A stretch of DNA of 64,000 nucleotides, taken from NCBI RefSeq assembly GCF_000281895.1, contig NZ_CM001558.1, forward strand, positions 2,980,556 through 3,044,555, written 5' to 3'. A program made the translations under genes and the position numbers. The notes beneath the pieces were generated by a model. It ran no database searches, was not told where the DNA came from, and worked only from the letters and a program-made list of their open reading frames with translations. This document shows, in pieces, positions 42,969 to 51,098 of the stretch. The number at the start of each line of letters is the position of its first letter. Position 1 is the first letter of the stretch. This DNA is from Pseudomonas fluorescens Q2-87. Lineage in GTDB: Bacteria > Pseudomonadota > Gammaproteobacteria > Pseudomonadales > Pseudomonadaceae.

Positions 42969-43409
42969 ATGAAAACCGCCGCTCAACTGGTGAAACTCAA
43001 AAGTGTGCAGAACCAGCAGGTCCACAGCATCGCACCCGAGCAGACGGTGCTCGAAGCGTTGCAAATCATGGCCGAGAAGAATGTTGGCGCACTGCCGGTG
43101 ATCGAGAATGGTCAGGTCGTGGGCGTGTTCAGCGAGCGGGACTACGCACGCAAAATGGTGCTGCAAGGTCGCTCATCCGTGGGGACGCCGGTGCGCACCA
43201 TCATGAGTGCGCCGGTGATCACCGCCGACAGCCAGCAGAGCATCGATCGCTGCATGGAAGTCATGACCGACAGCCACCTGCGGCACTTGCCGGTGCTGGA
43301 TAACGGACAGTTGATTGGCCTTTTGTCCATTGGTGATCTGGTCAAGGAAGCGATTGTCGAACAGGCGGACTTGATCCGGCAGTTGGAGCATTACATCCGC
43401 GGGCATTGA
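42969..43409 (+). CDS. CBS-domain pair protein
   Basis: A 146-residue protein made almost only of two CBS motifs: residues about 15-75 (SIAPEQTVLEALQIMAEKNV, ALPVIENGQVVGVFSERDYA) and 82-140 (VITADSQQSIDRCMEVMTDS, HLPVLDNGQLIGLLSIGDLV). CBS pairs bind adenine nucleotides and act as energy sensors. Stand-alone forms are common in pseudomonads. GGGGA precedes the ATG. Partner unknown. Confidence 0.9.
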   Translation: MKTAAQLVKLKSVQNQQVHSIAPEQTVLEALQIMAEKNVGALPVIENGQVVGVFSERDYARKMVLQGRSSVGTPVRTIMSAPVITADSQQSIDRCMEVMTDSHLRHLPVLDNGQLIGLLSIGDLVKEAIVEQADLIRQLEHYIRGH

Positions 43410-43511
43410 GTCCGCCTCTTCAAATCAGAGCGGCTCTTGTGGCTAGGGAGCTTGCATGCCAGCCATTGACACAACCTGTCTGTTGCGATTGATGTGCGGC
43501 GCCGGGAAGGA

Positions 43512-43913
43512 TCAGGCGTCGCGAAACAGGTCGTGGGCGTCCAACAACCGCCAGGCGATTTCAGGGCGTTTCTCCAGGCCACGCCGAATGGCGGCCGGAA
43601 TCGACTGGCGTATCTTGCGGCACAGGCCGGGTTGCTGCTGGAACTCGATGGCGATGCCACGCATGGTCCGGACTTCGTTGTAACCGGGCTCGATGCGCAG
43701 CCGCACGCCCAGGTTCTCGTATAGCCGCTGTTGCAGACGCTCGAGCTCGTCAAGGCTCTGGATGTTTTCCAGCCGTTCGAGCAGGCGTTTTTCTTCCTGG
43801 CGGTTCAGGCAAAGGATGCGCAAGTCGCTGCCTGGCGTTTGCAGTAACTCGTCACGCCCGCAATCGCAGACGCCGGGCGGGCAGGGGGGACGGATCGGGA
43901 TCGACGCGGTCAT
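43512..43913 (-). CDS. Conserved hypothetical protein
   Basis: A 133-residue protein with the start MTASIPIRPP at 43913 after GGAG; a GTG at 43940 would add nine residues. The N-terminus has CPPGVCDCGRDELL, a small cysteine cluster. Residues about 45-70 form a charged helix (NRQEEKRLLERLENIQSLDE), then a mixed region LGVRLRIEPGYNEVRTMRG and RRGLEKRPEIAWRLLDAHDL. I do not recognise a family. The three cysteines could bind a metal; that is only a guess. Confidence 0.65.
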   Translation of the reverse strand: MTASIPIRPPCPPGVCDCGRDELLQTPGSDLRILCLNRQEEKRLLERLENIQSLDELERLQQRLYENLGVRLRIEPGYNEVRTMRGIAIEFQQQPGLCRKIRQSIPAAIRRGLEKRPEIAWRLLDAHDLFRDA

Positions 43914-44166
43914 GGGCTCCACAGGTCTGCAACAAGACACACCGCCTTTTGCGCAAGGGCGACCCAGGCAATGTGATGCCTGCCGGCGCGATGGTCAACC
44001 CTCTCCCCGGGCTGCTCTGCCACTGGGTATCGACCGTTCGTCCGTCTACCGGTCAATCCAAGCAAATTTTTCATGCCCAAGCGGCCTCACCTAGGAGAGG
44101 CGTGTCGTGGCTCGCTCCGTCACCGACACGACGGCAAACCGCCAAATGATAAGGAGAGCGAAAAAG

Positions 44167-45237
44167 ATGCAACCCCAACCGTCTACCTTGCCGTTGCTTG
44201 AAGAGCTGCTAATGGCCCGAGGCCCGGGCGATCAGGAAAACGAGGTCCGTGGAGTTTGCCTGCGAGAACTCAAGCCCCACTGCGATGAAGCCTGGGTCGA
44301 CCCGGCCGGCAATGTGATCGGCCTGATCAAGGGAACCGCCAAGGCCAGTGGAAACCCTGAACCCGTGAGGATCATGGCGCACCTGGACGAGATCGCCATG
44401 CTGGTCAAACAGATCGACCCGGATGGTACGCTGCGAGTGGTGGCCCTGGGCGGGGCGAATCCGATCAACTTCGGCGTCTGCCCGGTGGATATTCTCGGCG
44501 ATCAGGATTTCATTCCCGGCGTGTTGTCGTTCGGCTCGATGCACAGCACCGGCGAAACCCACCAGGGTTCGGATGTGCTGTCGGGAAATGTCACTTGGCA
44601 GGACGTGCATATCATCACCCGCTGTTCCCCGGAAGAATTGCAAGCCCATGGGGTAAGACCCGGTACGCGGGTGGTGTTGAGCCAACATTGGCGCCGACCG
44701 TTTCGGGTTCGTGATGCAATCGCCGCGCATTTCCTCGACGACCGCGCGCCCATGGTCGCGTCCTTGCAGGCGGCACGATCGTTGGCCGAGCGCCGCGCCG
44801 AACTGGCGGGTGACGTCTATTTCGTGTTCACCACCCAGGAAGAGGAATCCAATGCTGGAGCGCGCTACGCCGCCAGCCACTTGCCCGGCGATATCACGGT
44901 GGCGGTTGAGGTAGGTCCGGTGATGGCGGAATACGGTACAACCCTGAGCGTCGACCCCATCATCAATTCCGGAGACAAGAACGGCTGTTACCACCGTTAC
45001 GTTGTCGATCAGCTGTACAAGGCGGGCAAGCGTTGTGGGTTGTCGCCGCAATTCGCACTGCTGGTGGATTTTGCCAGCGATGCCAGCGCGATCATGAGCA
45101 GTGGTATTTCCGCGCAAGGCGGTTGCATCGCGATTCCGACGGAAAATACCCACGGCTATGAGCTGATCCTGGACGGCAGTATCGAGGCCTGCGCGGCGTC
45201 GCTGTTGGAATTCCTGCTCAACAGAACCCCAGGCTAG
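44167..45237 (+). CDS. M42-family metallopeptidase
   Basis: A 356-residue peptidase with AAGGAGAG before the ATG. Metal and catalytic positions typical of M42/M28 fold: RIMAHLDEIAMLVK (His, Asp), HFLDDRAPM, FVFTTQEEESNAGAR (catalytic Glu pair), VAVEVGP and CIAIPTENTHGYEL near the end. M42 enzymes are large dodecameric aminopeptidases in the cytosol with two metal ions. Some relatives are endoglucanase-named by old error. It is convergent with the DUF1348 gene across a hairpin. Confidence 0.85.
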   Translation: MQPQPSTLPLLEELLMARGPGDQENEVRGVCLRELKPHCDEAWVDPAGNVIGLIKGTAKASGNPEPVRIMAHLDEIAMLVKQIDPDGTLRVVALGGANPINFGVCPVDILGDQDFIPGVLSFGSMHSTGETHQGSDVLSGNVTWQDVHIITRCSPEELQAHGVRPGTRVVLSQHWRRPFRVRDAIAAHFLDDRAPMVASLQAARSLAERRAELAGDVYFVFTTQEEESNAGARYAASHLPGDITVAVEVGPVMAEYGTTLSVDPIINSGDKNGCYHRYVVDQLYKAGKRCGLSPQFALLVDFASDASAIMSSGISAQGGCIAIPTENTHGYELILDGSIEACAASLLEFLLNRTPG

Positions 45238-45262
45238 CCCTGCGGGAATGCTGAAGCTGGGA

Positions 45263-45290
45263 GCTGGGAGCGGGGTTGCCCGCTCCCAGC
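45263..45290. terminator. Hairpin between convergent genes
   Basis: Perfect 12-bp arms GCTGGGAGCGGG (45263-45274) and CCCGCTCCCAGC (45279-45290) around GTTG, between the stops of the M42 peptidase and DUF1348 genes. No T-run, so termination in either direction is likely but not certain. Confidence 0.65.
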
Positions 45291-45300
45291 AAGGTCTGCG

Positions 45301-45780
45301 TTACAAGCCCAGCTCGGACAAGCCGGGATGATCATCAGGCCGACGTGCCAGCGGCCAGCGGAACTTGCGCTCGCTTTCCTTGATCGGCAGGTCGTTGATG
45401 CAGGCATAGCGGTTGAACATCAGGCCGTTTTCGTCGAACTCCCAATTCTCGTTGCCATAAGAGCGGAACCAGTTGCCCGAATCATCGTGCCATTCGTAGG
45501 CATAGCGCACGGCGATGCGGTTGTCAGTGAAGGCCCACAGTTCCTTGATCAGCCGATAATCCAGTTCCTTGGCCCATTTGCGCGTCAGGAAGGCCTTGGC
45601 TTCTTCGCGGCTACTGGCAAATTCGGCACGGTTGCGCCATTGGGTGTCGAGCGTGTAGGCCAGCGAAACTTTTTGCGGGTCGCGAGAGTTCCAGCCATCT
45701 TCGGCCAGGCGAACTTTCTCGATGGCCGTTTCACGGGTGAAGGGCGGCAGGGGCGGGCGAACTTCAGAAGAAGACGACAT
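45301..45780 (-). CDS. DUF1348 / NTF2-like protein
   Basis: A 159-residue protein with GGAGAT upstream. It has [58 protein letters not shown] and [16 protein letters not shown], the DUF1348 pattern on an NTF2-like cone fold. Function is unknown in the family. It is adjacent to a TetR gene on the same strand, 48 bases downstream of it, so it is probably under that repressor. Confidence 0.88.
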   Translation of the reverse strand: MSSSSEVRPPLPPFTRETAIEKVRLAEDGWNSRDPQKVSLAYTLDTQWRNRAEFASSREEAKAFLTRKWAKELDYRLIKELWAFTDNRIAVRYAYEWHDDSGNWFRSYGNENWEFDENGLMFNRYACINDLPIKESERKFRWPLARRPDDHPGLSELGL

Positions 45781-45828
45781 GGCGGATCTCCAGTGAGTGG
45801 TAGACGAATTGCACAGCGGTTCAACGGG

Positions 45829-46407
45829 TCAGGCTTGTTGCGAATCCATGGGCAATAACGTTTTCAGCATGTCCCGGGCATCGTCGGCCGCGCTGTGGTC
45901 GCCCATGACCAGCGCCACGGTGATGGCGCCATCAATCAGGATCAGCAACTGCCGGGCCAGCGCCTCCGGGTTCTCGATACCTTGATCGATGCACAGCCGG
46001 GTGACGTATTCGAGCAACTTCTGTTTGTGCAGCTTCGCCACTTGGCGGACCGGATCCTGCGGGTCGCCGGTTTCGCCGCTGGTGTTGATAAATGCACAGC
46101 CGCGAAAGCCTTCGCTGTCGAACCAACCCTTGAGCACGGTGAACAGGTTGAGCAGCCGGGCGGCGGGGTTCGGCGCCTTGTCGACCTCGGTGCTGAACCA
46201 GAGCATCCAGCGCTCGTCGCGTCGCTTCAGTGCGGCCACGACCAAGTCGTCCTTGTTGGTGAAGTAGCGGTAGATACTTTTCCTGGAGACGCCGGCGGTT
46301 TTCACCAGAAGGTCCATGCCGGTGGCGGCGATGCCACTTTTATAGATCAACTTTTCGGCGACATCGAGGATGATGTCTCGTGTTTCGTTGCCAGTGATTT
46401 CGTTCAT
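45829..46407 (-). CDS. TetR/AcrR-family repressor
   Basis: A 192-residue regulator, start MNEITGNETR at 46407. The helix-turn-helix is DIILDVAEKLIYKSGIAATG, LLVKTAGVSRKSIYRYFTNK. The C-terminal domain has WFDSEGFRGCAFINTSGE, as in regulators of oxidised or electrophilic compounds. A perfect palindrome lies 12 bases upstream of the start and is the likely self-operator. It forms a unit with the DUF1348 gene. Confidence 0.88.
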   Translation of the reverse strand: MNEITGNETRDIILDVAEKLIYKSGIAATGMDLLVKTAGVSRKSIYRYFTNKDDLVVAALKRRDERWMLWFSTEVDKAPNPAARLLNLFTVLKGWFDSEGFRGCAFINTSGETGDPQDPVRQVAKLHKQKLLEYVTRLCIDQGIENPEALARQLLILIDGAITVALVMGDHSAADDARDMLKTLLPMDSQQA

Positions 46408-46418
46408 GACGCAACAGT

Positions 46419-46432
46419 AGAACGATCGTTCT
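46419..46432. promoter_or_regulatory. Probable TetR operator (perfect palindrome)
   Basis: AGAACGATCGTTCT, 14 bases, perfectly symmetric, directly upstream of the TetR start and in the gap to pssA. Dyads of this type are the common TetR operator shape. Confidence 0.75.
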
Positions 46433-46528
46433 TCTTGGTCAAATCTTTTTTCATGACGACGGGAAGACCCAGCCCCATCCATGGTGTAAGCTCATCCGTT
46501 CTTCGGAATCGACCTTATTGCGAGCCCT

Positions 46529-47872
46529 ATGCCGTCGCTTTTCAAACGCTCCCTGCTGCCCAAGCTGCGCAGCTTTGCACTGACCGCCGATGCGGTGACC
46601 ATCCTCGATGGCGCTGCCCAATTCCGCCATTGCCTGTTGGAAAAAATCGCCCAGGCTACCCAGCGCATCTATATCGTCGCCCTGTACCTGCAACAGGACG
46701 AGGCCGGCCAGGAAATCCTCGATGCCCTGCACGCTGCCAAGGCTGCGCGTCCGGAACTGGACGTGGTCGTGGTCGTAGACTGGTTGCGGGCCCAGCGCGG
46801 GCTGATCGGCGCCAAGAAGCAGCCGGGCAACTCGGCCTGGTACCAGGAGCAGACGCGCACCCATGCCAGCGAAGTGCCGATCTATGGCGTACCGGTGCAG
46901 ACCCGTGAGCTGTTCGGCGTGCTGCATCTCAAGGGTTTCGTGATCGACGACTGCGTGCTGTACAGCGGCGCCAGCCTGAATAACGTTTACCTGCACAAGT
47001 TCGACAAGTACCGCTACGACCGTTATCACCTGCTGCAGAACACGGCGTTGGCCGACTCGATGCAGCATCTGGTTCAGCACGGTCTGGTGGCGTCCAAGGC
47101 GGTGCATCGCCTGGACCTGCCGAACCTGCCCAGTACTCGCAGCCTGCGCAAGGACATCGGCGATCTGCGCAGCCGCCTTAAATATGCGGCCTACGACACC
47201 ACGGCCGGCAGCCTCGACAAGAGCGGGCTGACGGTGAGTCCGTTGCTCGGCGTGGGCAAGAACAACCCGCTCAGTAAGGTGATCGGCGAATTGATCGCCA
47301 GCAGTCGTCGGCAGTTGACCATCTGCACGCCGTACTTCAACCTGCCCCTGGCCGTGACCCGGGAGATCAATCGCGCCCTGGCCCGAGGCGTCAAGATCGA
47401 CATCATTGTCGGCGACAAGACGGCCAACGATTTCTTCATCCCGCCGAGCGAGCCGTTCAAGATCATCGCGGCGCTGCCCTATCTCTACGAAATCAGCCTG
47501 CGACGCTTCGCCAAACGCCACCAGCGCTACATCGACAGCGGCCAGTTGAACCTGCACCTGTGGCGTGACGGCGATAACACGTATCACCTGAAAGGCATGT
47601 GGGTCGACGAGCGCTATACCTTGTTGACCGGCAACAACCTCAATCCGCGGGCGTTTCGCCTGGACCTGGAAAATGCCCTGTTGCTGGACGATCCCAAGGG
47701 TGAGCTGCTTGCGCCACGCCAGCTTGAACTTGAGCAGATCTATCACCATACCCGCCGGATCGAACGGTATCTGGACCTCGAAACGTTGCCGGATTACCCG
47801 GCGGCGGTGGCCAAGTTCCTGAAACGGGTCAGCCGCGTGCGGATCGAGCGGCTGCTTTATCGAATCCTGTGA
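46529..47872 (+). CDS. pssA: CDP-diacylglycerol-serine O-phosphatidyltransferase
   Basis: A 447-residue phospholipase-D-type enzyme, close to E. coli PssA (451). Two HKD sites: HLKGFVIDDCVLYSGASLNN near residue 133 and HLKGMWVDERYTLLTGNN near 352. It makes phosphatidylserine, the precursor of phosphatidylethanolamine, at the membrane surface. The following AraC gene starts within its last codons (GTGA overlap). Confidence 0.93.
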   Translation: MPSLFKRSLLPKLRSFALTADAVTILDGAAQFRHCLLEKIAQATQRIYIVALYLQQDEAGQEILDALHAAKAARPELDVVVVVDWLRAQRGLIGAKKQPGNSAWYQEQTRTHASEVPIYGVPVQTRELFGVLHLKGFVIDDCVLYSGASLNNVYLHKFDKYRYDRYHLLQNTALADSMQHLVQHGLVASKAVHRLDLPNLPSTRSLRKDIGDLRSRLKYAAYDTTAGSLDKSGLTVSPLLGVGKNNPLSKVIGELIASSRRQLTICTPYFNLPLAVTREINRALARGVKIDIIVGDKTANDFFIPPSEPFKIIAALPYLYEISLRRFAKRHQRYIDSGQLNLHLWRDGDNTYHLKGMWVDERYTLLTGNNLNPRAFRLDLENALLLDDPKGELLAPRQLELEQIYHHTRRIERYLDLETLPDYPAAVAKFLKRVSRVRIERLLYRIL

Positions 47873-48900
47873 ACGCCCGCGCCGTGTCGCAGAAGGACAC
47901 CATTTCCATCCAGCTGGTGCGTGAAGCGCTGCTGCAAAGTTGCCCTTCTGGAGCGGCTACCGACGAGGTGCTGCGCGCAGTGGGCATCGATCCTGCGCTG
48001 CTCGGCGATGCCCAGGCGCGGGTGCCAGCCCATGCCTACGCGCGGCTCTGGCGTTTGCTGGCCCGGCGCCTGGATGATGAATTCTTCGGCATGGACCCGC
48101 GCAAGCTCAAGTCCGGCAGCCTGGCGTTTCTCTGTCAAAGCGCCATGGCCCAGCCCACGTTGGCGGCCGGCTTGACGGCGGGGCTGGCGTTTCTCTCATT
48201 GATGCTCGAACGCCTGCCGGCCCAGTGGGTTCGCCAGCAAAGCCTGGCGGAAATCGTCCTGTTGGAAGACGATCAAGAGCCACGTCGTGCCTTTACCTAC
48301 TTCACCTACTGGATGATCGTCCATGGCGTGGCCTGCTGGCTCGCTGGGCGGCGCATTCCTATTCTTGCCATCGAACTGCGCTGCCCGGCGCCGGATTTCT
48401 GCGACGACTACCGGGTGATGTTCTCCCAGAACCTGCGCTTTGACCGGCCCCGTACCCGGATGATTCTCGCCGCCGAGTGCCTGGACTTGCCCATCCGGCG
48501 CAACGCGGATGAACTCAAGCGTTTCCTCGCCCAGGCCCCGGCCAATATCCTGGTCAAGTACCGCAACCCGCAAAGCCTCGCCAGCCGCATTCGCCACGAC
48601 CTGCGGCAGTTGCCGGCCGAGCAGTGGCCGGAAACCGAAGCCCTGGCCCAGCAATTATGCGTTTCGGCGTCCACCTTGCGCCGACGCCTGGCGGAGGAGG
48701 GCCAGACCTACCAGGCCCTCAAGGACAGCGTGCGCAAGGACCTGGCCATCACCTGGCTGGCCGAACCCTCCATCAGCTTTGTCGAAATCGCCGCGCGCCT
48801 GGGCTTCGCCGATGCCAGCTCCTTCTACAAGGCGTTCCGCAAATGGTCGGGGTCCAACCCGGGGCATTACCGGAGCCTGATTCTCAACGATTCTGCCTGA
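47869..48900 (+). CDS. AraC-family regulator with AraC N-terminal ligand domain (PF12625 type)
   Basis: A 343-residue regulator. GTG start overlapping the pssA stop. Residues about 25-210 are the arabinose-type ligand domain (DPALLGDAQARVPAHAYARL, FWR-like LARRLDDEFFGM); the C-terminal helix-turn-helix reads LAQQLCVSASTLRRRLAEEG, ISFVEIAARLGFADASSFYK. Regulators of this class often control acyl-CoA catabolism genes. An acyl-CoA cluster lies 4 kb downstream, with the uronic-acid cassette between; the link is inference. Confidence 0.88.
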   Translation: MNARAVSQKDTISIQLVREALLQSCPSGAATDEVLRAVGIDPALLGDAQARVPAHAYARLWRLLARRLDDEFFGMDPRKLKSGSLAFLCQSAMAQPTLAAGLTAGLAFLSLMLERLPAQWVRQQSLAEIVLLEDDQEPRRAFTYFTYWMIVHGVACWLAGRRIPILAIELRCPAPDFCDDYRVMFSQNLRFDRPRTRMILAAECLDLPIRRNADELKRFLAQAPANILVKYRNPQSLASRIRHDLRQLPAEQWPETEALAQQLCVSASTLRRRLAEEGQTYQALKDSVRKDLAITWLAEPSISFVEIAARLGFADASSFYKAFRKWSGSNPGHYRSLILNDSA

Positions 48901-49054
48901 CCTATCGGTAGGTCTCAGACCTTCGCCCCACAAGGGGCCTTGCGTAGGCACGCTCATAAAACTGTCATTTTTCTTTGATACAAGCCTGTGCAGGCCCGGA
49001 TAAACCGAGCCATTGAGCAGGGTAGTGTATGCAAGTGACCGTTTTGGGATGCGT

Positions 49055-50026
49055 ATGAGGGTACTGGTCACCGGCGCTGCCGGCTTCATCGGCTTTCATA
49101 CGGCCAGGCGGCTGTGCGGCGAGGGCCATCAGGTCATCGGCATCGACAACCTCAACAGCTACTACAGCGTCGAACTGAAGCAGGCACGACTGGCGCTGTT
49201 GGCCGAATGCCGAAATTTCCAGTTCCACTTGGTCGATATTGCAGACAAACCAGCGCTGCTGGACCTGTTCGCCAAACACGCCTTCGAGCACGTCATCCAT
49301 CTGGCGGCCCAGGCCGGTGTGCGTTACTCCATCGATCATCCCGATGCCTATGGGCAAAGCAACCTGTTGGGTTTTCTCAACGTAGTGGAAGCCTGCCGTG
49401 CCCATAAGCCGGCGCATCTGATGTTTGCCTCGAGCAGTTCGGTGTACGGATCGAACGAACGCCTGCCATATGCCACGACAGACCCGGTGGATCGGCCAGT
49501 GTCCTTCTACGCGGCGACCAAACGGGCGAATGAACTGATGGCCCATACGTACGCTCACCTGTACGGCATTCCCACCACCGGCCTGCGCTTTTTTACGGTG
49601 TACGGGCCTTGGGGACGGCCCGACATGGCGCTGTTCAAATTCACCGATGCCATCCTCAACGGTCGCCCCATCGACATCTATAACGACGGTGCGATGTCCC
49701 GGGACTTCACTTACATAGACGACATCGTCGAGGCCCTCGTGCGATTGATCCCGCTGCCGCCGAGCGATCAAGCCGGGGCACCCAACAAGATCTACAACAT
49801 CGGATTCGGCGCGCCGGTGAGGCTTCTGCAATTCGTCGAGTGCATCGAAGCGGCACTGGGTATCCGGGCGATGAAGCATTTCCTGCCGTTGCAGCCGGGC
49901 GATGTAATCGACACCTGGGCGGACACCCGGGAGTTGGAAGCGCGCGTGGGGTTTCGCCCACAGGTCGCGGTGCCCACCGGCGTGCAGTCGTTTGTCGAGT
50001 GGTACCGCAACTATTACGGCGTCTAA
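49055..50026 (+). CDS. UDP-glucuronate 4-epimerase type NAD-dependent epimerase
   Basis: A 323-residue SDR epimerase (a start six bases earlier is also possible). It has the NAD motif VTGAAGFIGFHTARRL, the IDNLNSYYSVELKQARL stretch typical of UDP-GlcA epimerases, SSSVYGSNERLPYA, the YxxxK site in SFYAATKRANE, and RFFTVYGPWGRPDMA. It turns UDP-glucuronate into UDP-galacturonate in the cytosol. First gene of a four-gene cassette; a UDP-glucose dehydrogenase that could make UDP-glucuronate lies at the right edge. Confidence 0.88.
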   Translation: MRVLVTGAAGFIGFHTARRLCGEGHQVIGIDNLNSYYSVELKQARLALLAECRNFQFHLVDIADKPALLDLFAKHAFEHVIHLAAQAGVRYSIDHPDAYGQSNLLGFLNVVEACRAHKPAHLMFASSSSVYGSNERLPYATTDPVDRPVSFYAATKRANELMAHTYAHLYGIPTTGLRFFTVYGPWGRPDMALFKFTDAILNGRPIDIYNDGAMSRDFTYIDDIVEALVRLIPLPPSDQAGAPNKIYNIGFGAPVRLLQFVECIEAALGIRAMKHFLPLQPGDVIDTWADTRELEARVGFRPQVAVPTGVQSFVEWYRNYYGV

Positions 50027-50055
50027 CCCTTCGTTCCTCGTTCCCCTGGAGTGTC

Positions 50056-50799
50056 ATGCACCAAGCCCCTTACGTGTCGGTCCTGATTCCGGCAAAAAAT
50101 GAAGCTGGCAACCTCATTCCACTTCTGGAAGAAGTGCGCACCGCAATGGCCGACGAGGCCTTCGAAGTGATTGTGGTCGACGACGGCAGCACCGACGGCA
50201 CCGCCGCCGAGTTACGAACCTTGCAAGACAGCGGCTATCGGCAGTTGCGAGTGCTCCGCCATGCCCGATCCCTCGGCCAGAGCACATCGATCCACCACGC
50301 CGCTGAAGCGGCGCGCGGGCACTGGCTGGCCACCCTCGACGGTGATGGGCAGAACGATCCGGCCGATCTGCCCAGGATGCTGGACCTGGTGCGCGGTACG
50401 GAAGGCGAACCGGCCGGCGTCAAGTTGGTGGCCGGGCATAGAGTCAACCGCCGGGACACGGCGAGCAAGCGCTGGGCATCGCGATTTGCGAACAAGCTGC
50501 GCGCCAGTCTGCTGAAGGACCAGACGCCCGATACCGGTTGCGGGATCAAACTGATCGAGCGCGAGGCGTTCTTGCGCCTGCCGTATTTCGATCACATGCA
50601 CCGTTTTATCCCCGCGCTGATCCGCCGGCACAACGGTCGGATGCTGGTTCAACCGGTGAACCACCGCGAGCGCGGGGCCGGGGTTTCGAACTATGGAAAC
50701 CTTGACCGGGCCTTGGTGGGCATACTCGATCTATTCGGGGTGTGGTGGCTGATAAAGCGCACTCGCCTGGACGTCAACGCTCAGGAAACCGAGGTCTGA
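50056..50799 (+). CDS. GT2 glycosyltransferase (polyprenyl-phosphate sugar synthase type)
   Basis: A 247-residue dolichyl-phosphate-mannose-synthase-like GT2 with TGGAG upstream. It has SVLIPAKNEAGNLIPLLEEV, VIVVDDGSTDGTA, ATLDGDGQNDPADLP (the metal DxD region), KDQTPDTGCGIKLIER and NHRERGAGVSNYG. There is no membrane tail, unlike ArnC. It should load a sugar, here probably galacturonate, on undecaprenyl phosphate for a GT39 enzyme. It is one base from the next gene. Confidence 0.9.
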   Translation: MHQAPYVSVLIPAKNEAGNLIPLLEEVRTAMADEAFEVIVVDDGSTDGTAAELRTLQDSGYRQLRVLRHARSLGQSTSIHHAAEAARGHWLATLDGDGQNDPADLPRMLDLVRGTEGEPAGVKLVAGHRVNRRDTASKRWASRFANKLRASLLKDQTPDTGCGIKLIEREAFLRLPYFDHMHRFIPALIRRHNGRMLVQPVNHRERGAGVSNYGNLDRALVGILDLFGVWWLIKRTRLDVNAQETEV

Positions 50800-50800
50800 G

Positions 50801-51094
50801 ATGGGCAGAGAATCTTTGTGGCTGGCCGTTGGCTTTGGTGGTCAATTGGCGTTCACCGGGCGCTTTGCCCTGCAATGGCTCTATAGCGAATACAAGAAAC
50901 GCAGCATGATCCCGGTGGGATTCTGGTACCTGAGCATCGTCGGCAGCGCGCTGTTGCTGGCTTACGCCATCTACCGAGAAGACCCGGTGTTCATTGTCGG
51001 CCAGTCGTTCGGCTTCGTTGTGTATCTGCGCAACCTGCAATTGATCGCCAAGCATCACGCCCGTGAAGGCGGCGGACTGGATGAGAAGGGCTGA
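50801..51094 (+). CDS. Lipid A biosynthesis N-terminal (LAB_N) membrane protein
   Basis: A 97-residue membrane protein with about three helices: SLWLAVGFGGQLAFTGRFAL, GFWYLSIVGSALLLAYAIY and FIVGQSFGFVVYLRNLQLI. The QLAFTGRFALQWLYSE and SMIPVGFWYLS patterns are the LAB_N family, found beside GT2 and ArnT-like genes or fused to lipid-A enzymes. Its exact job is unsettled; a carrier-lipid flipping role is plausible. Confidence 0.88.
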   Translation: MGRESLWLAVGFGGQLAFTGRFALQWLYSEYKKRSMIPVGFWYLSIVGSALLLAYAIYREDPVFIVGQSFGFVVYLRNLQLIAKHHAREGGGLDEKG

Positions 51095-51098
51095 AACG

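Noticed and set aside
43439..43456. TGTGGCTAGGGAGCTTGC after the CBS gene, a half copy of the family A repeat.
   Set aside because: Only one arm is present, so it cannot form the hairpin; recorded as a decayed remnant.
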